From a candidate division FCPU426 bacterium (GTDB taxonomy: Bacteria > Oederibacteriota > PGYV01 > Palsa-1178): a stretch of DNA of 5,429 nt. The DNA lies in the NCBI GenBank assembly GCA_003167475.1, contig PMTB01000041.1, positions 1 through 5,429 of the forward strand, given 5' to 3'. The notes beneath the pieces were generated by a model, which saw only the letters and a program-made list of their open reading frames with translations, searched no databases and was not told where the DNA came from. The translations under genes were made by a program, and so were the position numbers. Within the stretch, counting starts at the first letter, position 1. Every line of letters starts with the position of its first letter. Below, piece after piece: positions 1 through 5,429 of the stretch.

Positions 1-11
1 ATAATACCACC

Positions 12-181
12 CTCTACGTTCCATCGGGGTGCGCTTGCGGGGATTTGAAGTTGCAATAGGTTGAGGCCATTCTTGAAGTTTGTTTGTATCAATTCTTATT
101 CAGGCGCGGGCCGGTGGAACGTAGGCCCGCGACTACAAAGTCCAAAGCCAACTGTGAGCGGCAGCAAGCAGCCGCTCTACG
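12..181. repeat. Duplicated intergenic element, copy A
   Basis: This is the left copy of a direct repeat whose partner is at 242-406. The first 79 bases (12-90) align without gaps to 242-320 with 6 mismatches in my hand alignment, including a 37-base identical block (27-63 and 257-293). The middle has small indels, and the last 31 bases (151-181 and 376-406) are identical. Two inverted repeats sit inside: arms 105-112 and 124-131 (CGCGGGCC / GGCCCGCG), and arms 156-162 and 171-177 (GAGCGGC / GCCGCTC). No open frame is conserved between the copies, so this looks like a noncoding repeat, not a gene relic. Strand is undefined. Confidence 0.85.
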
Positions 182-211
182 AAATTCGTAGGGAACGCAT
201 ATATGCGTTCC
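156..211. repeat. Chain of three adjacent inverted repeats
   Basis: Three palindromic units sit end to end. The first has arms 156-162 and 171-177 with an 8-base loop. The second is CTACGAA-A-TTCGTAG at 177-191, a 7-bp inverted repeat around one central base. The third is GGAACGCATATATGCGTTCC at 192-211, a perfect 20-bp palindrome. The first belongs to copy A of the duplicated element; the third lies in the 60-bp spacer between the copies. The middle palindrome is what two CTACG-ended units joined back to back would look like. No T-run follows, so this is not a standard intrinsic terminator. A protein-binding site at 192-211 is possible but unsupported. Confidence 0.7.
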
Positions 212-241
212 GCCGCAGGAATTTGACCGTGTAGCCGCACA

Positions 242-406
242 CTCTACGTCCCACCAGGGTGCGCTTGCGGGGATTTGAAGTTGCAATAGGTTGCGGCCCT
301 ACTTGAAGTTTGTTTGTATCCAATCCTTATCCAGGCGCGGGCCGATGAACCGTAGGCCCGCAACTACAAGATCCTACTGTGAGCGGCAGCAAGCAGCCGC
401 TCTACG
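242..406. repeat. Duplicated intergenic element, copy B
   Basis: This is the right copy of the direct repeat at 12-181. It keeps both internal inverted repeats: arms 337-343 and 355-361 (GCGGGCC / GGCCCGC) and arms 381-387 and 396-402 (GAGCGGC / GCCGCTC). The hairpin arms are retained while the sequence between them has drifted and lost a few bases. It also contains GGTTGCGG at 289-296, a word that recurs in both hairpins before metG, whereas copy A has GGTTGAGG at 59-66. The copy ends about 50 bp before the candidate tmk promoter. Confidence 0.85.
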
Positions 407-434
407 CAATCCAAAAGCAAATTTAAATCCCGTC

Positions 435-463
435 TTTATCTTTCAACGTATCTGTAGTATAAT
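435..463 (+). promoter_or_regulatory. Candidate sigma70-type promoter for tmk
   Basis: There is a perfect TATAAT -10 box at 458-463. The hexamer 17 bases upstream, TTTATC at 435-440, matches the TTGACA -35 consensus at only three positions. Transcription would start near 470, giving a leader of about 28 bases before the tmk ATG, which includes its ribosome binding site. The position, just past the repeat copy and just before the first gene of the tmk-holB-ricT unit, fits an operon promoter. The -10 box is convincing; the -35 box is weak. Confidence 0.55.
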
Positions 464-487
464 ACGCACCGCAGTTCATATATCCAC

Positions 488-492
488 AGGAG
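488..492 (+). promoter_or_regulatory. Ribosome binding site that fixes the tmk start
   Basis: AGGAG lies five bases before the ATG at 498. It supports that start over the in-frame ATGs further upstream at 291 and 345, which fall inside the repeat element. It also argues that the extra N-terminal residues of Tmk are really translated, because no comparable site precedes the only later plausible start, a TTG at 594 just before the kinase core. Confidence 0.8.
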
Positions 493-497
493 TTTTT

Positions 498-1205
498 ATG
501 AAAAAAAAGGCCTTAAATATAGACCACATAGAGGAAGCCGGGGAAAACGCCGCAGGCGGAAAAACACATACTTTCCAGCCTAAAACCGGGGCTTTGATCG
601 TATTTGAGGGGCCTGAAGGGTCCGGGAAATCCACACAGCTTGAACGGCTTATCAAGTACTTTAAGAAGAAAAAGGCCAAGACCGTGCTGCTCCGCGAGCC
701 TGGCGGCACTGTTATTTCCGAGAAGATACGCTCCATCATTCTCGACCGCGCCCATACAAACATGTCCGAGAAAACCGAATTGCTTTTATACATCGCCTGC
801 CGCGCTCAGATAATAGCGGAAAAGATAAACAAGCTGCTTGACGAAGGATACACTATACTTCAGGACCGGTTTTACCTTGCGACCATCGTTTACCAGGGGT
901 ATGCCCGGGGGATCGACCGGAAGTGGATTGATGAGCTTAATAGGTTCGCCATGGGCGGGTTAAAGGAAGACCTTACAATAATTTACGATGTGACTTTGGC
1001 CGAGGCAAAAAAGCGCATGAAAAAACGCGCAAAGACCGACCGGCTTGATGAAGAGGCGGCGGAGTTCCATACCAAAGTCCGCGACGGATATTTAAAAGAA
1101 GCAAAGAAGATGGACAACTGTATCGTTATTTCAACGGACAACAAGGATGTTGATTCCGTGTTCAAAGAAACCATATATCATCTTGAACGGAAAGGTTTCA
1201 TTTAA
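498..1205 (+). CDS. tmk: Thymidylate kinase (dTMP kinase)
   Basis: The 235-residue product should phosphorylate dTMP to dTDP with ATP, a cytosolic step in dTTP synthesis. The Walker A loop is GPEGSGKST at residues 38-46. The REPGGT motif is at 66-71, the DRF substrate-binding motif at 123-125, followed by VYQGYARG at 131-138. A basic LID segment around 171-183 ends in KTDRLDEE, as in bacterial enzymes that carry the catalytic basic residue in the LID. The usual family length is about 205-215 residues; the surplus is a polar, charged N-terminal extension of roughly 30 residues ahead of the core strand GALIVFEG. No methionine lies between residue 1 and the P-loop, and AGGAG precedes this start. 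The usual serine after the DR motif is replaced by Ala128. This is the first gene of the tmk-holB-ricT unit; its TAA stop shares one base with the holB start. Confidence 0.96.
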   Translation: MKKKALNIDHIEEAGENAAGGKTHTFQPKTGALIVFEGPEGSGKSTQLERLIKYFKKKKAKTVLLREPGGTVISEKIRSIILDRAHTNMSEKTELLLYIACRAQIIAEKINKLLDEGYTILQDRFYLATIVYQGYARGIDRKWIDELNRFAMGGLKEDLTIIYDVTLAEAKKRMKKRAKTDRLDEEAAEFHTKVRDGYLKEAKKMDNCIVISTDNKDVDSVFKETIYHLERKGFI

Positions 1206-2281
1206 TGTCCATAAAAGACATAATCGGCAATGCCAACAGCAAGAAAATAATGCTGTCCAATGTCCGTGATAAAAAACACGGCACCGCGTATATAATGCTC
1301 GGGGAAGAGACTATCGGCAAGAACTTTGCCGCCCGGCAGTTCATCAAGGCTTTTAACTGCCTTAACCCCGCCGCTGATTCTGACTGCTGTGACGTTTGCG
1401 TCAACTGCAAGCTTATAGACAAAACCCTCGGTGAGCTTGACGAGCAGGGTTTCCAGGTAAATCCTCATCCCGACCTTTGCTACGTTAATACCGAAAAGGC
1501 CCAGCTGACAAAGGAAGTCGTGCAGGAAGCTATTGAAAACCTCAACACTTACAAGGCCATACAGCTCAGGAAAAAGGCCGTCATTATCCAGGACGCCGAC
1601 AGGATGAACGAGAGCGCGGCAAACTCCATACTCAAAGTGCTTGAGGAACCCCACAAGGATGTCATAATAATTTTGATCGTAAACAACATCGATTCCCAGA
1701 TGCATACCATCGTTTCCAGGTGCCGCAGGATAGAGCTCCAACGGGCCTCGATTGCCGAGATAGAGAAGGCAACGGGCCGCATAAAGCCGCTTTGGACCGG
1801 CCTTGAGGTTAAGGAAGCCGCTTCCTTCTCTGACGGGAAAATAGGCGATTCATTGCGTTATATTGAGGTAAAACAGCAGTTTAAGGACGCTGCGGCCATA
1901 TTTTCGGCCGTGTCCGGCCGCAAGGATAATGTGGAGACCATATTTGACGCCATAAAGCGGGTCGAGGAGCTGCACAGGGAAGAGAAAGAGAAGGAAAAAA
2001 AGCTGAAAAAAAAGGGTATTGCGCGGTTGTTTTTGCTTGATATTATTAAGATATTGTCATATATTTATAGGGATTATATGCTGGAGAAACTCGGGGTCAA
2101 GAGCGTTTTGCGCTCCCGGTACGGCATAAGTTCTGCTGACGTCAGGGATTATACCCCGGTGAAGATCAGCGCGATTTTAAAAATCATCGAACGGTCATGC
2201 AGGGACGTCGAGGGCAACGCGAACGTGAGCGTGCTTTTTACGAACCTGCTTTTCCAGATACGAAAGGAAGGTTTAAGCTAA
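1205..2281 (+). CDS. holB: DNA polymerase III delta-prime subunit (clamp loader)
   Basis: The 358-residue product fits delta-prime, the rigid stator of the clamp-loader complex that opens and loads the beta clamp. The first 180 residues are the AAA+ module. The Walker A position reads GEETIGKN (33-40), with Asn where Ser or Thr would bind nucleotide; a degenerate loop is normal for delta-prime, which generally does not hydrolyse ATP. Cys52, Cys62, Cys65 and Cys68 form the expected zinc knuckle. The Walker B-like stretch is VIIQDADRMN (126-135), followed by SILKVLEEP (141-149), and the SRC motif is at 171-173. A Glu/Lys-rich linker (258-270) precedes the helical C-terminal part. AAAGG at 1191-1195 lies nine bases before the ATG, inside the end of tmk. 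DnaX (tau/gamma) is a related alternative, but the degenerate P-loop and the position beside tmk favour holB. Confidence 0.92.
   Translation: MSIKDIIGNANSKKIMLSNVRDKKHGTAYIMLGEETIGKNFAARQFIKAFNCLNPAADSDCCDVCVNCKLIDKTLGELDEQGFQVNPHPDLCYVNTEKAQLTKEVVQEAIENLNTYKAIQLRKKAVIIQDADRMNESAANSILKVLEEPHKDVIIILIVNNIDSQMHTIVSRCRRIELQRASIAEIEKATGRIKPLWTGLEVKEAASFSDGKIGDSLRYIEVKQQFKDAAAIFSAVSGRKDNVETIFDAIKRVEELHREEKEKEKKLKKKGIARLFLLDIIKILSYIYRDYMLEKLGVKSVLRSRYGISSADVRDYTPVKISAILKIIERSCRDVEGNANVSVLFTNLLFQIRKEGLS
2266..2271 (+). promoter_or_regulatory. Ribosome binding site that fixes the ricT start
   Basis: GGAAGG lies nine bases before the ATG at 2281, within the last codons of holB. It decides in favour of 2281 over the in-frame ATG at 2197, which would add 28 unrelated residues read from within holB. 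The TAATG arrangement suggests that ricT translation is coupled to termination of holB. Confidence 0.8.
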
Positions 2282-3030
2282 TGATAGAAGTTATCGGCAT
2301 CAAGTTCAAAGACGACGAAAAGATACATTACTATAACCCCCAGAAATTGCATCTTGAAAAAGGGGAAAAATGCATTGTGGAGACAGAGGAAGGCTCGCGC
2401 GAGGGAGATGTTTCCATGGCTAACTTTTTCATGGAGCCGGACAAGATATACGCGCCTTTGCGCAGGGTTATGGAGTACATAACCGACAAGCAGGAAGTCC
2501 TGGAACAGAAAAAGGATAAGATGGAAGAAAAGGCAAAGGAATTCTGCACGGGCAGGATAGAGGAACGCAAGCTGGTTATGAAGCTTGTGGACGTAAAATA
2601 TTCGGATGACTTAAAAAAGGTTGTCTTCTTTTTTGTCGCTGAAAAGAGGGTGGACTTCAGGGAACTCTTAAAGGACCTGGTAAAAGCCCTTAGGATAAAG
2701 ATAGAACTGCGCCAGATAAGCCGCAGGGAATACGCCAAGAAGATAGGCGCGGCCGGCATATGCGGCAGGATAGTCTGCTGCAAGAACCACCTGAAATCTT
2801 TCGCCCCCATCACCATAAAGATGGCCAAGAACCAGGGATTACCCCTTAACCCCACCAAAATTTCCGGAGTTTGCGGCAGGTTATTATGCTGCCTGGCTTA
2901 TGAAAAATATGAAGCGCCTGTCCAGAACTCAATCATACAGCGCCTGCAGGTGGCTGAAAATGACCAGAGCGAGATAATCATGGACGAGCCGACTTCAACC
3001 GATTCAGAAGCCGACGTAAGCTGGGAATAG
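2281..3030 (+). CDS. ricT: RicT/YaaT-family PSP1-domain protein
   Basis: The 249-residue product matches the PSP1/YaaT family. In B. subtilis, RicT joins RicA and RicF in an Fe-S complex that promotes RNase Y-dependent mRNA maturation and affects sporulation and competence. A role in this organism is inferred. The N-terminal part (about 1-60) has the typical opening VIGIKFK and GDV. A helical Lys/Glu-rich segment (about 70-90) leads into the PSP1 core (about 90-145). The cysteine signature is complete: CGRIVCC (Cys161, 166, 167) and CGRLLCC (Cys198, 203, 204), with SIKMAK-like ITIKMAKNQ (178-185) and NPTKISG (190-196) between them. The usual GGIGPCGR reads GAAGICGR here. The acidic tail after about 225 looks disordered. 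The start at 2281 is chosen for its ribosome binding site and family match. The stop is followed by a 224-bp noncoding gap before metG. Confidence 0.94.
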   Translation: MIEVIGIKFKDDEKIHYYNPQKLHLEKGEKCIVETEEGSREGDVSMANFFMEPDKIYAPLRRVMEYITDKQEVLEQKKDKMEEKAKEFCTGRIEERKLVMKLVDVKYSDDLKKVVFFFVAEKRVDFRELLKDLVKALRIKIELRQISRREYAKKIGAAGICGRIVCCKNHLKSFAPITIKMAKNQGLPLNPTKISGVCGRLLCCLAYEKYEAPVQNSIIQRLQVAENDQSEIIMDEPTSTDSEADVSWE

Positions 3031-3060
3031 ATTACCTACGTTTGCCGCGTCAATACAAAG

Positions 3061-3113
3061 GCCGCAACCCTATAGTCCGTAGATGCGAAGCGGATACGGA
3101 TGAAGGTTGCGGC
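3061..3113. repeat. Nested inverted repeat between ricT and metG
   Basis: The outer arms GCCGCAACC (3061-3069) and GGTTGCGGC (3105-3113) are perfectly complementary over 9 bp. Inside them, TCCGTA (3076-3081) pairs with TACGGA (3095-3100). It begins 30 bases after the ricT stop. No T-run follows on the plus strand, as the next bases are A-rich, so it does not look like a standard intrinsic terminator for ricT. Reading 3108-3119 on the minus strand gives CGTGTAGCCGCA, identical to 228-239 upstream of tmk, which ties this hairpin to that repeat region. Confidence 0.75.
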
Positions 3114-3174
3114 TACACGTGCAAAAACAAAATAACGAAAACCATACTTTTGATTTGGTATCTGATTGTGTAGG

Positions 3175-3192
3175 CGCAACCTTTAGGTTGCG
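3175..3192. repeat. Short palindrome before metG, same family
   Basis: CGCAACCT (3175-3182), two bases, then AGGTTGCG (3185-3192) make an 18-base perfect inverted repeat, in practice a 7-bp stem with a TTTA loop. GTGTAGGCGCA at 3168-3178 differs by one base from the word at 229-239. It has the same CGCAACC / GGTTGCG arms as the hairpin at 3061-3113. It lies 62 bases before the metG ATG and is not followed by a T-run. It could fall in the metG leader, but I see no confident promoter in this gap; the best guess, TTGCGG at 3188 with GATAAA at 3212, is weak. Confidence 0.7.
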
Positions 3193-3243
3193 GATCTTGT
3201 ACGTAAGGCGGGATAAAACAATACGCCGGAGTACTAACGTTTG

Positions 3244-3250
3244 AAAGGGA
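3244..3250 (+). promoter_or_regulatory. Ribosome binding site of metG
   Basis: AAAGGGA ends four bases before the ATG at 3255. This is a slightly short but workable spacing, and the ATG gives a protein that begins as the family does, a few residues before the first strand HYFITTAIDY. Confidence 0.7.
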
Positions 3251-3254
3251 ATAC

Positions 3255-4853
3255 ATGAGCGATAAAAAACATTATTTTATTACGACCGCCATAGACTACG
3301 CCAACTCCAAACCGCACATAGGCCATGCCTACGAAAAGGTGACCACCGACATTATTGCCAGGTATAAGCGGTTGAAGGGTTTTGACGTTTATTTTTCCAC
3401 CGGCACCGACGAGCACTCCCTGAACGTAATGGCCAAGGCCAAGGAAACAGGCGTGGACCCCAAGACTTACGTGGACTCCATGGCCGTCGCTTTCAAGGAC
3501 CTTTGCAGCCAGTATAAAATATCCATAACTGATTTTGTGCAAACCTCAGAAGAGCGCCACGCCAAAGCCGTGTCGGAAATATTCCGCAGGAGTTTTGAGT
3601 CCGGCGATATTTACAAAGGCACCTATGAAGGCTGGTATTGCAAGTCGTGCGAAGCGTTCTACGCGCAGGGGGAACTTACCGAGGACAACTGCTGCCCCAC
3701 GCACAAAACGCAGGCCGACCTGATAAAAGAGGATAATTACTTTCTTAAGATCACAAAATACACCGACAGGCTTTTAAAACATATAGAGGATAATCCGGAT
3801 TTTATCCAGCCGGAGACGCGCAAGAACGAGATACTTGCCATGCTTAAAAGCGGCTTCAGGGATGTCAGCGTTTCCAGGCCGGGCCTGAACTGGGGAATAC
3901 CGCTGCCCGTGGACCATACGCAGACGGTATACGTTTGGTTTGACGCGCTTATAAACTACATAACAGCCGTCGGATTTGCCACGGACGAAGAGAAGTTCAA
4001 AAAATACTGGCCCGCGGACGCGCATATCATCGGCAAAGACATCACGAAGTTCCACTGTATCATCTGGCCCATAATGCTCATGTCAGCCGGGCTGGCTCTG
4101 CCGAAAAAGGTATTCGGCCACGGCCACCTGCTGTACAAAGGCGAAAAAATGTCCAAGACCAGGGGCAATATAGTGGACCCGATAAATATAGCGAATGTGT
4201 TCGGAGTCGATGTTATCAGGTACTATTTTGCCGCGAATATCACGAACGGAACGGACGGCGAATTTTCCGAAGAGTCGATTATACTGTGTTTTAACACCGA
4301 CCTTGCCAACGACCTTGGCAACCTTATAAACAGATCCATCAATATGGTGGAAAAATATTGCGGCGCGAAAGTGCCGGAGTTCTTTGACCATATACTCGAT
4401 GAAAAGATGAAAACCATAGTTGAAAAGGCTAAGCAGGTCAAACAGGTATACTTCGACCGCATGGACGCGTTCAACCTCTCCGGCGCGCTTGACTCCGCCT
4501 GGGAACTCATCAGCATGGCTAATAAGCTCATAGAAGACGAGGCGCCGTGGAATTTGCAGAAGAACAACAAGGTACATGAACTTGAGACGGTTCTTTACAT
4601 ACTGCTCGAGGTCATCAGGCTGGCGTCAATCGTGATATTGCCGGTCATGCCGGATACCGCGCCCCAAATATGGGAAAAGATAGGCGTGAACTACGATGAA
4701 AAAACAATAAACATAGATGAAGAACTCAATTTTGGAAAGCTTATTAAAGGCGGCGCGGTATCCAAAGGCAATCCGTTGTTTCCGAGGATACTTGATGAAA
4801 AAGAAGCGGAGAAACTCAAACTTATGAAAGAAAAGCAAGCCAAGAAAGCATGA
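3255..4853 (+). CDS. metG: Methionyl-tRNA synthetase
   Basis: The 532-residue product should attach methionine to tRNA-Met in the cytosol, supplying both initiation and elongation. It is a class I synthetase: HIGH is exact at 21-24, and the KMSKS loop reads KMSKT at 298-302. The connective domain carries one zinc knuckle, Cys129-x2-Cys132 and Cys147-x2-His150, as in the Thermus-type single-knuckle enzymes. TGTDEHS (49-55) covers the active-site strand, with Ser where Gly is more usual. The helical anticodon-binding domain begins near NDLGNLINR (352-360) and includes the APW motif (430-432), whose Trp reads the CAU anticodon in the family. The protein ends soon after the catalytic and anticodon domains, so the C-terminal EMAP-like tRNA-binding domain of longer homologues such as B. 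subtilis MetS is absent. The last 20 residues are Lys/Glu-rich. The stop overlaps the tatD start by four bases. Confidence 0.98.
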   Translation: MSDKKHYFITTAIDYANSKPHIGHAYEKVTTDIIARYKRLKGFDVYFSTGTDEHSLNVMAKAKETGVDPKTYVDSMAVAFKDLCSQYKISITDFVQTSEERHAKAVSEIFRRSFESGDIYKGTYEGWYCKSCEAFYAQGELTEDNCCPTHKTQADLIKEDNYFLKITKYTDRLLKHIEDNPDFIQPETRKNEILAMLKSGFRDVSVSRPGLNWGIPLPVDHTQTVYVWFDALINYITAVGFATDEEKFKKYWPADAHIIGKDITKFHCIIWPIMLMSAGLALPKKVFGHGHLLYKGEKMSKTRGNIVDPINIANVFGVDVIRYYFAANITNGTDGEFSEESIILCFNTDLANDLGNLINRSINMVEKYCGAKVPEFFDHILDEKMKTIVEKAKQVKQVYFDRMDAFNLSGALDSAWELISMANKLIEDEAPWNLQKNNKVHELETVLYILLEVIRLASIVILPVMPDTAPQIWEKIGVNYDEKTINIDEELNFGKLIKGGAVSKGNPLFPRILDEKEAEKLKLMKEKQAKKA

Positions 4854-5429
4854 TAATAGAAACCCATCTTCATCTCTGCGATGAAAAATTTGACGCGGAC
4901 AGGGATGAAATGCTAAAACGCGCCAATGAAGCCGGAGTGATGAAGTTCCTGAATATCGGGGCCGAGTTAAAAGAAGTGCGGTTGATCGCGGGTATGGAAA
5001 TACACAATGTCTGGAAAGCCATGGGGCTTCACCCGCATAACGCCCATGAGTTCACTCCGGAAGTATATGACGAGATAAAGGGATATTTCAGGGCGCAGAA
5101 AAAAGCGGTGGCAGTCGGGGAAATAGGTCTTGATTACTATAAAAGCACCACCCCGAAAGAGCTGCAGGAAAAGGTTTTCCGCGCCTTCCTTGATATGGCA
5201 AAGGAACTTGACCTGCCTGTGGCAATACACAGCAGGGAAGCTTTTGACGACGTTTATAAAATACTAAAGGAAGCAAACATAAGAAAAAGAGGCGTGATCC
5301 ACTGTTTTAGCGGGGACACGGTTAACGCGAAGCGTTTTACGGAAATGGGATACATGCTCGGGATCGGCGGGGTCATCACTTACCCGAACGCGGAAACGCT
5401 GAGGAATGCGGTGGCTGAAGTGCCGCTGG
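4850..5429 (+). CDS. tatD: TatD-family metal-dependent hydrolase (3' end missing)
   Basis: The frame stays open for 193 codons and leaves the window, so the final quarter or so of a family usually about 255-265 residues long is not seen. TatD-family proteins are cytosolic TIM-barrel metalloenzymes; studied members act as 3'-5' exonucleases or DNases, but the substrate here cannot be read from sequence. Visible metal-site motifs are HLH (His6, His8), GLHPH (59-63), VGEIGLDYY with Glu91, IHSRE with His127, and HCFSG with His151. The expected late Asp of the ETDSP motif lies beyond the edge. The opening ETHLHLCDEKFDADR differs from the common DTHCHLD form in having Glu for the first Asp and Cys for the last. 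The ATG overlaps the metG stop as ATGA and no strong ribosome binding site precedes it, which suggests coupled translation. metG-tatD adjacency is common in bacteria. Confidence 0.95.
   Translation, partial: MIIETHLHLCDEKFDADRDEMLKRANEAGVMKFLNIGAELKEVRLIAGMEIHNVWKAMGLHPHNAHEFTPEVYDEIKGYFRAQKKAVAVGEIGLDYYKSTTPKELQEKVFRAFLDMAKELDLPVAIHSREAFDDVYKILKEANIRKRGVIHCFSGDTVNAKRFTEMGYMLGIGGVITYPNAETLRNAVAEVPL

Larger units (their letters stand above)
1..497. other. Noncoding, repeat-rich region upstream of tmk
   Basis: I see no convincing gene in this stretch. The open frames that cross it fall inside the duplicated element, have no family resemblance, and lack a good ribosome binding site. It holds two direct copies of an element of about 165-170 bp, several GC-rich inverted repeats, a spacer with a perfect 20-bp palindrome, and then an AT-richer 90-bp segment with a candidate promoter and the tmk ribosome binding site. 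Whatever gene lies upstream ends before this window. Confidence 0.75.

Noticed and set aside
89..286. Minus-strand open frame of 65 codons in the upstream repeat region
   Set aside because: It spans repeat copy A, the spacer and the start of copy B, has no family resemblance, and would not be maintained given the indels between copies.
12..406. CRISPR array
   Set aside because: Only two copies of a long, imperfect unit are present, with no regular short repeats or uniform spacers, and no cas gene is nearby.
291..497. In-frame extension of tmk upstream to an ATG at 291
   Set aside because: The added 69 codons read through repeat copy B and resemble no kinase sequence. The ATG at 498 has AGGAG at the right distance, and the candidate promoter lies downstream of 291.
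1202..1741. Long antisense open frame opposite holB
   Set aside because: It mirrors the well-supported holB gene, has no recognisable motif or ribosome binding site, and similar shadows occur opposite ricT (2331-2858) and metG (4083-4577).
2197..2280. In-frame extension of ricT upstream to an ATG at 2197
   Set aside because: The extra residues are an out-of-frame reading of the end of holB. The ATG at 2281 has a ribosome binding site and begins exactly where the family begins.
3061..3113. Intrinsic terminator after ricT
   Set aside because: The stem is strong, but the following plus-strand bases are A-rich with no T-run, and the loop of 35 bases is far longer than a typical terminator loop.
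3031..3254. T-box or other riboswitch upstream of metG
   Set aside because: The gap is short, and I see no T-box core sequence, no SAM-riboswitch-like conserved pattern and no terminator/antiterminator pair. The hairpins are better explained by the shared repeat family.

Overview
This window is an ordinary stretch of bacterial chromosome. It carries five plus-strand housekeeping genes: tmk (thymidylate kinase), holB (DNA polymerase III delta-prime clamp-loader subunit), ricT (PSP1/YaaT family), metG (methionyl-tRNA synthetase) and the first three quarters of a tatD-family metal-dependent hydrolase gene that runs off the right edge. The order matches, in condensed form, the tmk-holB-yaaT(ricT)-metS-yabD(tatD) neighbourhood known from Bacillus subtilis and other bacteria, but several genes that lie between them there are absent. 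Base composition is mixed, and the short repeats between genes are of a kind common in genomes of uncultured bacteria. I cannot assign a phylum from the sequence alone.

Layout. Positions 1-497 contain no convincing gene. They hold an element of about 165-170 bp present twice in direct orientation (12-181 and 242-406, offset 230 bp at the left ends), packed with short GC-rich inverted repeats, followed by a candidate sigma70-type promoter (-10 at 458-463) and a good ribosome binding site. Positions 498-3030 hold tmk, holB and ricT as a tightly coupled unit: both internal junctions are TAATG, with the stop and start codons sharing one base. Positions 3031-3254 form a noncoding gap with two more hairpins that share sequence words with the upstream repeats. 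Positions 3255-5429 hold metG and tatD, joined by a 4-base ATGA overlap.

How the genes work together. Tmk makes dTDP for DNA precursor synthesis and HolB helps load the sliding clamp, so these two link to replication. RicT belongs to a family that in B. subtilis forms an iron-sulfur complex affecting RNase Y-dependent RNA processing. MetG charges tRNA-Met, and TatD-family proteins are metal-dependent nucleases or hydrolases. The grouping is conserved by synteny rather than by one pathway.

I found no undescribed defence, mobile or biosynthetic system. The part most worth a second look is the repeat family shared by the two intergenic regions. A lesser point is the N-terminal extension of about 30 residues on Tmk.
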